Below are positions 49,515 through 57,532 of a stretch of 64,000 nt of DNA, in pieces. Under the pieces are notes generated by a model. It was not told where the DNA came from. It was given only the letters and a program-made list of their open reading frames with translations, and did no database searches. The position numbers and the translations under genes were made by a program. Within the stretch, counting starts at the first letter, position 1, and each line of letters opens with the position of its first letter. The stretch comes from Planctomycetota bacterium (GTDB lineage Bacteria; Planctomycetota; UBA1135), in NCBI GenBank assembly GCA_026421205.1, contig JAPKBM010000001.1, positions 65,893-129,892 of the forward strand, in the 5' to 3' direction.

Positions 49515-50747
49515 CTAGTAATTTTGAAAGGCGAGGCAATCAGAAATCAAAGGATCCCTGTGTGCAAGTAAGGAATGTTGTTTGGCCTGCTGTCCGTATT
49601 TCCACAAGAAAAGGCCGACAACGCCAATCAATGCAAAAACCTCAACGCCGTTAAACGGCACCGTGTCGGGATACAGGTTTGGTGCAACCAACCAATAAAG
49701 GTCAATGTAATGAACCACAAGAATGTAGAAGGCCCAGAAGCCTAACAATGGCGGCTTTCGCTTAATGTGGCGGGAAAGAATTCCAAGGAAAGGGATAAAG
49801 AAATGGCCAATTGGCTCAATCCAAGACCAGTTCGTCCATGGTGAGGTAATTCTTATGAGATACCATGCGGTCTCTTCTGGAATATTTCCGTACCAATACA
49901 ACATGTATTGAGAAAAAGCAATGTAAGCCCAAAAGATTGTGAAGGCCAGCATTAATTTTCCAAGGTCATGGTAATGCTCAATCGTAACCATCTTTTTCAA
50001 ATGACCCTGCCGCTGATAATAGAGCGTACTCAGCACAAGGAAGCAATGAATCGCCAAAAAGCTTGCGCCAAAAAGATAAACTCCAAAAATAGTACTAAAC
50101 CAAGCCGGGTCCGTTGACATCAAAAGGTCAAATGCGGCAAAGCTATAGGTCAACGCCAAGACAATCAGGCAAAGAGCGCTGCGTGTCCGCATTCGCACGG
50201 TCAGCTCATGCTCTCCTGTTTTGTCTTGCTCTATGGACGCGTTTTTAAAGTACCGAGCCATCAATGACCAAATCAGAAAATAACCCACAAAGCGCCCAAC
50301 GAAAAAGTTGACATTTAAAAAGGGAACCTTGGAAGTAATCAGCGCAGCATGATCTCCATGCGGGTGCACCCACGACCAAAGAAGGCCGCCGAACTCCTCA
50401 ACTCCCTCATGAGAAAAGAGAGGGACAAGCAACGGTAAGGCTAAAAAAGCAAGGAATGGAATGGTGCCAATCGCAAACTCTGCCTGACGACGGACCGTAA
50501 CACTCCACTTCGCACCCGTAATGTGCTGAATCAGCACGAAAAAGAGGCCGCCAACGCCCAGGGTCAAGACAAATGCAAATGCAATGAGATAGGACAACCA
50601 GAAGTGGCGCATATGGTCCCCTTCGGCTAGGCCAAGACCAATGGCTACGGCAAGGCCGACGACTCCACATAAGAAGCCGGCTCTCGAAAGGCGGGAAGCC
50701 GCCGCAGTGGCGAAATCAGCCGAGTAGGTGGGTGCAGTGTGATTCAA
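49515..50747 (-). CDS. actF: Alternative complex III subunit ActF (NrfD/PsrC-like, 10 TM)
   Basis: A 410-residue integral membrane protein with about ten helices, the second quinone-site-like subunit of ACIII (paralogue of ActC). Characteristic stretches: 'HFWLSYLIAFAFVLTLGVGG', 'FAIGTIPFLAFLALPLLVPL', 'SFAAFDLLMSTDPAWFSTIF' and 'YIAFSQYMLYWYGNIPEETA'. These occur in the quinol:cytochrome c oxidoreductase 'quinone-binding subunit 2' family. The listed start is TTG at 50747 with a weak Shine-Dalgarno; translation is probably coupled to actDE, whose stop is 12 bases upstream. Confidence 0.9.
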   Translation of the reverse strand: MNHTAPTYSADFATAAASRLSRAGFLCGVVGLAVAIGLGLAEGDHMRHFWLSYLIAFAFVLTLGVGGLFFVLIQHITGAKWSVTVRRQAEFAIGTIPFLAFLALPLLVPLFSHEGVEEFGGLLWSWVHPHGDHAALITSKVPFLNVNFFVGRFVGYFLIWSLMARYFKNASIEQDKTGEHELTVRMRTRSALCLIVLALTYSFAAFDLLMSTDPAWFSTIFGVYLFGASFLAIHCFLVLSTLYYQRQGHLKKMVTIEHYHDLGKLMLAFTIFWAYIAFSQYMLYWYGNIPEETAWYLIRITSPWTNWSWIEPIGHFFIPFLGILSRHIKRKPPLLGFWAFYILVVHYIDLYWLVAPNLYPDTVPFNGVEVFALIGVVGLFLWKYGQQAKQHSLLAHRDPLISDCLAFQNY

Positions 50748-50759
50748 CAGAGGTAGTTC

Positions 50760-51905
50760 CTACAGACTCTCCTTAAGGTACTGAACAATGGCCCAGCGGT
50801 CCGCCGCAGGGATTTGACTGGAGTAGCTTGGCATATTTCGAATGCCATTCGAGATGGACTCAAACAATTGCCCTGGAGCCTGCTGCTTGATTGCATCCGT
50901 ACGGAGATCCGTCGGCCCAACCCAGGTTTTTGACAAAAGTTCTTGTGCCCGAAGATGGACCGTGCCTTGCCCGGAGCCATTCACGGCATGGCACGCGGAA
51001 CAGTAGATTCCAAAGCGAGCCCTACCCCGGTCTTCAAATTCTGGCGTGACGTCCATGGGAATTGAGGAGAGGTAAGCGCCATTTTCTTTGCCCGTCCAAA
51101 AACCAACTTGCTCACCGATTAACCGGTCATCCTCTTGGGCATAAGTTCCGGAAATCGGGAGCCGCATTGCTTGACCATCGGCAAAAAAGTCACTGGCTTC
51201 TTGCCCGCGGTGGGTCACCTGTGTATCCATGTTTGGAACAATGTGAACGCGCGGCTGCGTGGATTTTGTAAACCGAGCATTGGCAATCATTGCCGGGGGC
51301 AGCAGCAATAGAGTGAGCGCAATGCCAAGCATGCCCTTCAACCTCAACGGAATTTTTCCGTCTTCGATAGGCGCCTCAATCATTTCGATCGTGTTTGGCG
51401 AAAGGCTCTCTAGCAATTTCCGAGTCTCCTCTCCAAACAAGTCATCCCTTGCGTCAATCGCCAAAACAAAGCGATCATCCGTAGCTCTCGTAAAGCACTT
51501 TGCCCGAAAGAGCGGGCTATACCAGCGTGGAAATCCATTAAGAATCCACATGGAAAAGAAAGCCGTGAGCGCCGCGAACAAAATAGTCATCTCGAATGCC
51601 ACCGGAATGTTTGCGGGAAGACTCCAGTCAGGCTTTCCGGAAATACGGAAAACATAGTCATGAGCATTCGTCCACCACTGCAACAAGATTCCCCCAGAAC
51701 ACCCCGCAAAACCCATCACTAAAACGAGCCATGGCAAACGTGTTTGACGAATTCCCATCGCACCATCCAATCCGTGAACTGGAAATGGCGTGTGGCAGTC
51801 CCATTTCCGATACCCTTCCTGCTTAACCTTTTCCGCTGCATGAAGGATGCCGTCGACGGAATCAAACTCTGCCAGGATGCCGTGAATGGATGTTTGATTA
51901 GTCAT
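50760..51905 (-). CDS. Fused ActD-ActE: DUF3341 membrane domain plus mono-heme cytochrome c
   Basis: A 381-residue protein joining two ACIII subunits. Residues 1 to about 180 are ActD (DUF3341): '[19 protein letters not shown]', '[18 protein letters not shown]' and two helices around '[14 protein letters not shown]' and '[18 protein letters not shown]'. A third helix ('[17 protein letters not shown]') leads to the periplasmic ActE-type cytochrome c with heme motif '[13 protein letters not shown]' near residue 300 and distal Met in '[13 protein letters not shown]'. ATG 51905 overlaps the actC stop by 8 bases; the track start at 51929 is rejected. ActE exposes its heme to the periplasm for electron transfer. 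Confidence 0.9.
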   Translation of the reverse strand: MTNQTSIHGILAEFDSVDGILHAAEKVKQEGYRKWDCHTPFPVHGLDGAMGIRQTRLPWLVLVMGFAGCSGGILLQWWTNAHDYVFRISGKPDWSLPANIPVAFEMTILFAALTAFFSMWILNGFPRWYSPLFRAKCFTRATDDRFVLAIDARDDLFGEETRKLLESLSPNTIEMIEAPIEDGKIPLRLKGMLGIALTLLLLPPAMIANARFTKSTQPRVHIVPNMDTQVTHRGQEASDFFADGQAMRLPISGTYAQEDDRLIGEQVGFWTGKENGAYLSSIPMDVTPEFEDRGRARFGIYCSACHAVNGSGQGTVHLRAQELLSKTWVGPTDLRTDAIKQQAPGQLFESISNGIRNMPSYSSQIPAADRWAIVQYLKESL

Positions 51906-53319
51906 GGTTAACCTCCCCGTGATTGCCATGGGGATGAGCCGAAGGCATGACGTTCTTCACTTCCGAGATCGCCACTTGCGGCAACCAACGGCAGAAGAGC
52001 AAGAACAAGGTAAAGAAAAGACCGAAGCTTCCTGCAAGTGTCAATATATCCACAATAGTTGGACTAAAATAATTCCAGCTTGAGGGGAGGAAGTCTCGAT
52101 TCAAAGACGTCACTGTAATGACAAAGCGCTCAAACCACATGCCAATATTGACAAAGATAGAAATCACAAAAATGAGGGGGATGCATCGCCGTGCTCGCTT
52201 AAACCAAAAAATTTGTGGGGAAATCACATTGCAACTTACCATTGTCCAATAAGCCCAAGCATAGGGGCCAAAAGCACGGTTAACAAAAGTAAAGCCTTCG
52301 TACCGATTTCCCGAATACCAGGCCATAAAGAATTCCATCGCATACGCATATCCAACCAACATGCCGGTACACATAATCACCTTACACATCAACTCAATGT
52401 GCCGCATCGTGATAATATGCTTAAAGCCAAAGAGGGCGCGAGCAGGGATAGACAAAGTTAAAACCATTGCAAACCCAGAAAAAATGGCTCCGGCTACAAA
52501 ATATGGCGGGAAAATCGTCGTGTGCCAACCAGGAATTTGTGCCACCGCGAAGTCAAAGGACACAACCGAGTGAACCGACAGCACCAGCGGAGTAGCCAGC
52601 GCAGCAAGAAGCAAATAGGCGCGTTCATAGCGATGCCAGTGACGATTCGAGCCATTCCACCCTAAGGCGAAAATACCATAAAGGAATTGGCGCAGTTTAG
52701 TTTTTGCGCGATCACGCTGTGTCGCCAAGTCAGGCACCATGCCCATGTACCAGAACAATAAAGACACCGTAAAATAAGTGCCGACTGCGAAAACGTCCCA
52801 AAGCAAAGGTGAGCGGAAGTTCGGCCACATGTCCATTTGGTTTGGAATTGGGAACACCCAATAAATTACCCAAACGCGTCCCACGTGGATCGCCGGGAAA
52901 AGACCCGCGCAACACACTGCGAAAATAGTCATTGCTTCGGAAAATCGGTTAATTCCTGTTCTCCATCCTTGGCGGAACAAATACAAAACAGCCGAAATCA
53001 ACGTACCCGCGTGACCAATGCCAACCCAAAATACAAAGTTAACAATAGGAAAACCCCAAGCAACCGGCTGGTTATTCCCCCATACCCCAACACCGGTGGT
53101 GAAGAGGTGAAAAATCATGGCGCCGAGCACGCCAAGAAAACAGAGGGCAAGAGTAAAAAGCACGTACCAAGACCGAGGCATCCTGTCGGCCTCTGCAATG
53201 CTACAAACCGACTCCGTGATGTCATGAAACGTCTCTGCGTTTTGAACCAGCGCAGGAGGCTCAAGCAAGTTGTCTAGTTGGCTATCAGACAACTCATTGA
53301 CATTGGCATATTTAGCCAT
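51898..53319 (-). CDS. actC: Alternative complex III subunit ActC (NrfD-like)
   Basis: A 473-residue NrfD/PsrC-type membrane protein with about ten helices, the principal quinol-binding subunit of ACIII, sitting under the Fe-S subunit ActB. Recognisable segments are '[20 protein letters not shown]', '[20 protein letters not shown]', '[20 protein letters not shown]' and '[19 protein letters not shown]'-like sequence. The track start at 53358 lies inside actB; ATG 53319 with GGGGAGG upstream overlaps the actB stop by 8 bases. The Asp/His in the helix 3 and 6 regions are the likely proton/quinone residues. Confidence 0.93.
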   Translation of the reverse strand: MAKYANVNELSDSQLDNLLEPPALVQNAETFHDITESVCSIAEADRMPRSWYVLFTLALCFLGVLGAMIFHLFTTGVGVWGNNQPVAWGFPIVNFVFWVGIGHAGTLISAVLYLFRQGWRTGINRFSEAMTIFAVCCAGLFPAIHVGRVWVIYWVFPIPNQMDMWPNFRSPLLWDVFAVGTYFTVSLLFWYMGMVPDLATQRDRAKTKLRQFLYGIFALGWNGSNRHWHRYERAYLLLAALATPLVLSVHSVVSFDFAVAQIPGWHTTIFPPYFVAGAIFSGFAMVLTLSIPARALFGFKHIITMRHIELMCKVIMCTGMLVGYAYAMEFFMAWYSGNRYEGFTFVNRAFGPYAWAYWTMVSCNVISPQIFWFKRARRCIPLIFVISIFVNIGMWFERFVITVTSLNRDFLPSSWNYFSPTIVDILTLAGSFGLFFTLFLLFCRWLPQVAISEVKNVMPSAHPHGNHGEVNHD

Positions 53320-56300
53320 GGCGTACCTCCCCCGCACCCTGGGAATCATGCGCCGCAAGAGAGGGGTGAGGATTACGGATCCGTGCCAAGAAAGCAGTCC
53401 TCGGTTTATTATTTAATTCACCAAGCATGGCGTAGGCCCGATCATTGTCGTGGGCTATCCGCACCTTGCTGGTCTTGTCATTCAAATCACCGAACTGAAT
53501 AGCATTGGATGGGCAAACCTGAGCACAGGCTGGGGTAATGTCACCGTCTTGAATCTTTTGTTCATGAGTATGAGCCTCAATGCGGGCACTTTGAATACGT
53601 TGGACACAGTAAGTGCATTTTTCCATGACACCGCGCGAGCGCACTGTCACGTCAGGGTTTTTCACCAACTTCAATACTTCGGAACCGGTCTCTTCAAGGT
53701 CAAGGTTACAGTTGAAGTAATTAAATCGACGCACTTTGTAAGGGCAATTATTAGAACAATAGCGCGTGCCGATACAGCGGTTGTACACCATGTCATTCAA
53801 GCCTTCGCTCGTGTGTGTGGTTGCTGCAACAGGACAAACCTGCTCACAAGGAGCCATTTCGCACTGCTGACAAGACACTGGCTGGTGCACCGCTTCGGCT
53901 TCATCCGGGTCAGACCCCGTGAAATAGCGGTCCATTCGAATCCAAGCCATTTCGCGGCCGCGAAATACCTCATCCTTACCGACCACCGGGATATTGTTTT
54001 CGGACTGGCAAGCAATTGTGCAGGCAGAGCAACCGGTACAAGTAGACAGGTCAATTGACATACCCCAGCGGTAGCCTTCGTATTTATGCTCCTCCCACAA
54101 TGATTTCAGCGGAGGGTGGTGAACAACGTGTTGAGCAAAATCAGGTTGCTGCTCCCACTCATCTAAATCTCCGCCTCGGACCAAGTCGCCCAATCGATCT
54201 GCACGACCCTCCATGCCAATCTCATCAATAATGTGGTGGTCTTGCGTGGAAACCAGAGTGTAAGTCTCACCCGTACCTTGAACCGACGCAAGGGAAAACC
54301 CTAATGCCTCAGAGCCACGCAAGAGGAAAACATTAAAACCCGTTGGCGTTACGCGATCCGCAACTAAGCCAGCGACATGGCCGGCATCCGTACGGCCATA
54401 GCCCATAGGTAGAGTGGCGCATCCTTGTGCATGACCAGGCATCACATAAACCGCCATTTCAATACTACGGTCATCAATGGCGAACTTTGCCATGGAGCCG
54501 GTTGTCAAACCAAGCGCGCTTGCCGTGGACGGCGCCATCAATGCTGCGTTGTCCCAGGTCAACTTCGTCATTGGGTCCGGCAACTCTTGAAGCCAGCCAC
54601 TATTTGCAAAGCGGCCGTCAAAAACGCTTGGGTCGCTGGCAAAAGTGACCTCGATAGAATCCGATGCCTGCCAGATATTGAGCTCCATTTTCGGCAGAGG
54701 CAGCGGTGCGGAAGTGCCCCGCAAAGTTTCTAGGCTAGATCCGGCAACAAAACCCGCCTGTACCGTCTTGCGCCATTCCGTTTCTCCACCTAAGCCGGCG
54801 TCGGACCAGGCTTGGTGCACCCAAGCTTCTCCAGACGTTTCACCGCCCATAACAAGGCCGAGTAATTCTGTCGCGGAGCGCCCGCTCCAAAGCGGCTCCA
54901 TGGTTGGCTGGGCCAAAGTCCATGTGCCGTTCCAAGAAAGACTGTCATTCCAACACTCCAAGAAATGAGCTTGGGGTAAATGCCAGGTGGACACAACACC
55001 AGTTTCATCTAAATAATGACCGAGGTGAATGCGATTTTTCACTTTTCCGTAAGCGGCCGCGAAATTCAAATCTGCCGGCATGTCATAAACAGGATTTCCG
55101 CCAAGGGTGATCAAGGTCTGAACACTCCCTTGCCTCATGCGAGCGACTAACTCCGTGGAAGCGGAAAGGTTGGCTGTTGGAATCCGAGAGACATCGGCAT
55201 ACGTCACGGTCTTCCCCACAGAACCCAATAGAACGTTCAGGCGATGGGCCCTAGCAATCACTTCGGCAGGTTGATGCGCACCGACCGCTACTAAAGATTT
55301 GCCCTTTGCCTGGAGTAAATCCTGCGCCAACGCCTTAAGCAGTGCTTTTACCTTGTCCTTAGCAAGGAAACCGCCCTGCGGCGGATTCTTCATCAATTGA
55401 CGCGCCTCGGGAATTTTTATGCCCCCCTTCTTGAGTAGCTCTGCTTCTAGGGCAACTAAGAAGGCGCCAATCTGACCTGAGCGCAATGCAAAACGATGAT
55501 CAGCGAGCGCACCCGTAAGAGAGTGATTCGCCTCAACCACCCAAAGTCGGTTCATCGGCCCGTCTTCAGGCTTTCGCCGTGTCGCGAAATCCCGAGAGTG
55601 GCGAACGGCATTGGGGTGCGTCCCCATGAGGTCATCCTCAAGGGAAAGGATGACGTCGGCTTTATCTAAGTCATAAATTCCACGGGCAGCCTTGCCAAAG
55701 ACCCTTTCTGTGCCCATGGCTTCCGCTTGATATGAACAGGCTTCCCAGTCCACCCAAAGCGCTTTAGGGAAAGTCTTTTGGAACTGCCGACGCGCACGCA
55801 GAAAAGACGGAGATGATGTGATTGGGGCCACAATGGCCAGGCCTTCGCCTTGCGTGGCGGAAAGGCGCGCAAATTCAATCTTGGAAAATGCGGAAAAACT
55901 CTTCCAGCTCGAAGGGGTTTCCTTGTCTCCCTCTAATGCGAGGACACCACGTGACCGATCTGGATCATACAAGCCAAGAGTGCCTGCTTGCGCCCAAGAA
56001 TTCGTCGCCCCCAAACTAGAGGGGTGGGCCTGGTTGCCCTCAATTTTGGTGGGACGGCCGTCATAACTGGTAACCGTCAAGGCCTGACCAACCCCGGTGA
56101 CTTCCATTGACGTGGAATAGTGCCGAGGCTTACCCGGAACCCAGCCTTCCGGCCGATCCGCAAAAGGCATTAAGGTTTCCTTCTGCCAACGGCAACTTGA
56201 AGCCGTACCCAGGGCAACAGAAGCGCCCATTAATTGCAAAAAACGACGACGACTCGTGTCGGACCACTCGCCATCAGGGCCAGCGGGAAATTCTTTGGCA

Positions 56301-56389
56301 ACCATTTCCTGGAATTCCGGCGTTTCCTCAAGATGATCAAGGCTTCGCCAATAGTGTTTGGTCGATTCGGAGCGATTTAACGATGACAT
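53312..56389 (-). CDS. actB: Alternative complex III subunit ActB (molybdopterin-like plus Fe-S domains, Tat substrate)
   Basis: A 1025-residue periplasmic subunit. A Tat signal begins about 50 residues in ('[18 protein letters not shown]'), a late position known for this family. The first 750 residues form the molybdopterin-oxidoreductase-like domain, which in ACIII has no Mo cofactor. The C-terminal ferredoxin-like domain binds Fe-S clusters: '[18 protein letters not shown]', '[17 protein letters not shown]', '[18 protein letters not shown]', and 'CTYCVQRIQ' with 'CAQVCPSNA'. It carries electrons from quinol at ActC to the hemes. ATG 56389 is preferred to the TTG at 56398; it overlaps actA by 13 bases. 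Confidence 0.95.
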   Translation of the reverse strand: MSSLNRSESTKHYWRSLDHLEETPEFQEMVAKEFPAGPDGEWSDTSRRRFLQLMGASVALGTASSCRWQKETLMPFADRPEGWVPGKPRHYSTSMEVTGVGQALTVTSYDGRPTKIEGNQAHPSSLGATNSWAQAGTLGLYDPDRSRGVLALEGDKETPSSWKSFSAFSKIEFARLSATQGEGLAIVAPITSSPSFLRARRQFQKTFPKALWVDWEACSYQAEAMGTERVFGKAARGIYDLDKADVILSLEDDLMGTHPNAVRHSRDFATRRKPEDGPMNRLWVVEANHSLTGALADHRFALRSGQIGAFLVALEAELLKKGGIKIPEARQLMKNPPQGGFLAKDKVKALLKALAQDLLQAKGKSLVAVGAHQPAEVIARAHRLNVLLGSVGKTVTYADVSRIPTANLSASTELVARMRQGSVQTLITLGGNPVYDMPADLNFAAAYGKVKNRIHLGHYLDETGVVSTWHLPQAHFLECWNDSLSWNGTWTLAQPTMEPLWSGRSATELLGLVMGGETSGEAWVHQAWSDAGLGGETEWRKTVQAGFVAGSSLETLRGTSAPLPLPKMELNIWQASDSIEVTFASDPSVFDGRFANSGWLQELPDPMTKLTWDNAALMAPSTASALGLTTGSMAKFAIDDRSIEMAVYVMPGHAQGCATLPMGYGRTDAGHVAGLVADRVTPTGFNVFLLRGSEALGFSLASVQGTGETYTLVSTQDHHIIDEIGMEGRADRLGDLVRGGDLDEWEQQPDFAQHVVHHPPLKSLWEEHKYEGYRWGMSIDLSTCTGCSACTIACQSENNIPVVGKDEVFRGREMAWIRMDRYFTGSDPDEAEAVHQPVSCQQCEMAPCEQVCPVAATTHTSEGLNDMVYNRCIGTRYCSNNCPYKVRRFNYFNCNLDLEETGSEVLKLVKNPDVTVRSRGVMEKCTYCVQRIQSARIEAHTHEQKIQDGDITPACAQVCPSNAIQFGDLNDKTSKVRIAHDNDRAYAMLGELNNKPRTAFLARIRNPHPSLAAHDSQGAGEVRHG

Positions 56390-57027
56390 GTGGAACAATC
56401 CTGTCGCGGGTGAATGTTGTTAACTTCTCGAAGTTTTGCGCCCAACTCTTCTCGGTCTATCTCGGAAGTCCAAGACATATTTGTGACTTCATCAACTGGG
56501 CGAAGGTGTGACTCAGGGCTTCTATGGCAATCAAGGCACCAACCCATGGAAAGGGGAGCGACTTGCTCAACGACATCCATTTGGTCCACTCGGCCATGGC
56601 ACTCCACGCAACTCACTCCCTTGGTCACATGCGCGCTATGGTCAAAATAGGCATAATCCGGTAAATCATGAACCCGAACCCATGGAATGGACTGCCCTGT
56701 TTTTGCACTTTCTCTCACCTTTTCTAATCTGGGGCTCTCCGTATGAATACGATCATGGCAATTCATACAAGTCTTCGTAGGGGGAATGGACGCCTGGGCC
56801 GACTCCTCCACCGTCGTATGACAATAACGGCAATCCATTTTTAGATCGCCCGCATGCAGTTTGTGGCTAAACGGTACGGGCTGCTCTGGTGCATAGCCAA
56901 CATTAAGGGTTTCCGGCGAGGCGCCATACAAAACAATCCCCGTGAGATATACCGGGCCAGCAAGGGCAACAACCGCAAGCAATGGACGAATCTTATTCGA
57001 CCAACGAGGAAAATGGTACTGGCTCAT
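56377..57027 (-). CDS. actA: Alternative complex III subunit ActA, pentaheme cytochrome c
   Basis: A 216-residue protein with one N-terminal membrane anchor ('LLAVVALAGPVYLTGIVLYG') and five CxxCH heme sites in the periplasmic part: CRYCH, CMNCH, CVECH, CLDCH and CSTCH. Extra His residues provide bis-His axial ligands. It passes electrons from ActB to ActE or to cytochrome oxidase. It is the first gene of the act-cox operon. AAGGAG lies upstream; it is 13 bases from ATG 57027 and 4 from a TTG at 57036, so either start may be used. Confidence 0.94.
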   Translation of the reverse strand: MSQYHFPRWSNKIRPLLAVVALAGPVYLTGIVLYGASPETLNVGYAPEQPVPFSHKLHAGDLKMDCRYCHTTVEESAQASIPPTKTCMNCHDRIHTESPRLEKVRESAKTGQSIPWVRVHDLPDYAYFDHSAHVTKGVSCVECHGRVDQMDVVEQVAPLSMGWCLDCHRSPESHLRPVDEVTNMSWTSEIDREELGAKLREVNNIHPRQDCSTCHR

Positions 57028-57036
57028 TGAAGTCAA

Positions 57037-57196
57037 CCATCTCCTTACTGAGCAAATGCCAGTACGAAAATGGTTTTTTTGGGAGGGGGGACCTGAGGCC
57101 AGTTTGGTGAAGTAAAAGCACTCCTTAACTGACAGCCGAGTAGTTTAGCGAAGCCCGAGAATCAGTGCCCATTCTGAGAAGAACGGCGGCGTCTCA
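57037..57196 (-). promoter_or_regulatory. Leader/promoter region of the act-cox operon
   Basis: A 160-base gap before a 13-kb operon, and the largest non-coding space in the window. It contains a poly-T/G tract (ttttttgggagggggg on the plus strand). Since actA is preceded by it and the upstream gene ends at 57197, the operon promoter most likely lies here. I cannot identify the -35/-10 boxes with confidence. Confidence 0.4.
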
Positions 57197-57445
57197 TCAA
57201 GAAATATATTGCTCAAGAAAACCTGCTGCGCCGCATGATCGAAGCCGAGAAAGGGCCTTGGACTGAATCTGCCTGACTCGCTCCAGACTCACACCCAAAA
57301 TAGTTCCAACTTCCGCTAGTGTCTTGCCTCTCTCGCCCTTGAGACCAAATCGGAGGAGGAGGACCTCTTTCTCCCTATCACTCAGGCCTTCCAAGGCAGC
57401 CCCCAGGAGAGCCACAAATCCTTCGGCCTCCTCTTCAAGGTGCAC
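57197..57445 (-). CDS. Orphan sigma-70 region 4 protein
   Basis: An 82-residue protein consisting almost only of a sigma region 4 helix-turn-helix: 'LSDREKEVLLLRFGLKGERG' followed by 'LGVSLERVRQIQSKALSRLR'. These are typical of primary-type sigma factors (RpoD/RpoS), not ECF factors. Regions 1-3 are absent, and an in-frame TGA lies 11 codons before the GTG, so it is not the tail of a longer open gene. It could be a truncated remnant or a small regulator that binds -35 elements. It lies between mutS and the act-cox operon, same strand. The Shine-Dalgarno is weak. Confidence 0.6.
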   Translation of the reverse strand: MHLEEEAEGFVALLGAALEGLSDREKEVLLLRFGLKGERGKTLAEVGTILGVSLERVRQIQSKALSRLRSCGAAGFLEQYIS

Positions 57446-57493
57446 GGTTGGAATACCTGGGTCAAATCAAGGAAGTGCCCCACAGTCAATCAT

Positions 57494-57532
57494 AGCGCTT
57501 AATGAGCACTAATTTAGTGCTCATTAAGCGCT
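57494..57532 (-). terminator. Perfect 18-bp hairpin over the mutS stop codon
   Basis: Arms of 18 bases (agcgcttaatgagcacta and its exact complement) flank a 3-base loop. The MutS stop codon sits at the loop, and the last MutS codons form one arm. On the minus strand no T-run follows; on the plus strand it is followed by tttt. It is probably a terminator or mRNA-end structure for mutS, though a protein-binding palindrome is possible. Confidence 0.6.

Noticed and set aside
53450-54058. 202-residue plus-strand ORF opposite actB
   Set aside because: Antisense to the conserved Fe-S domain, so its openness follows from the codons of actB.
57037-57196. A small RNA or riboswitch in the act leader
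   Set aside because: No conserved fold or strong hairpin could be recognised; only a promoter-region note is justified.
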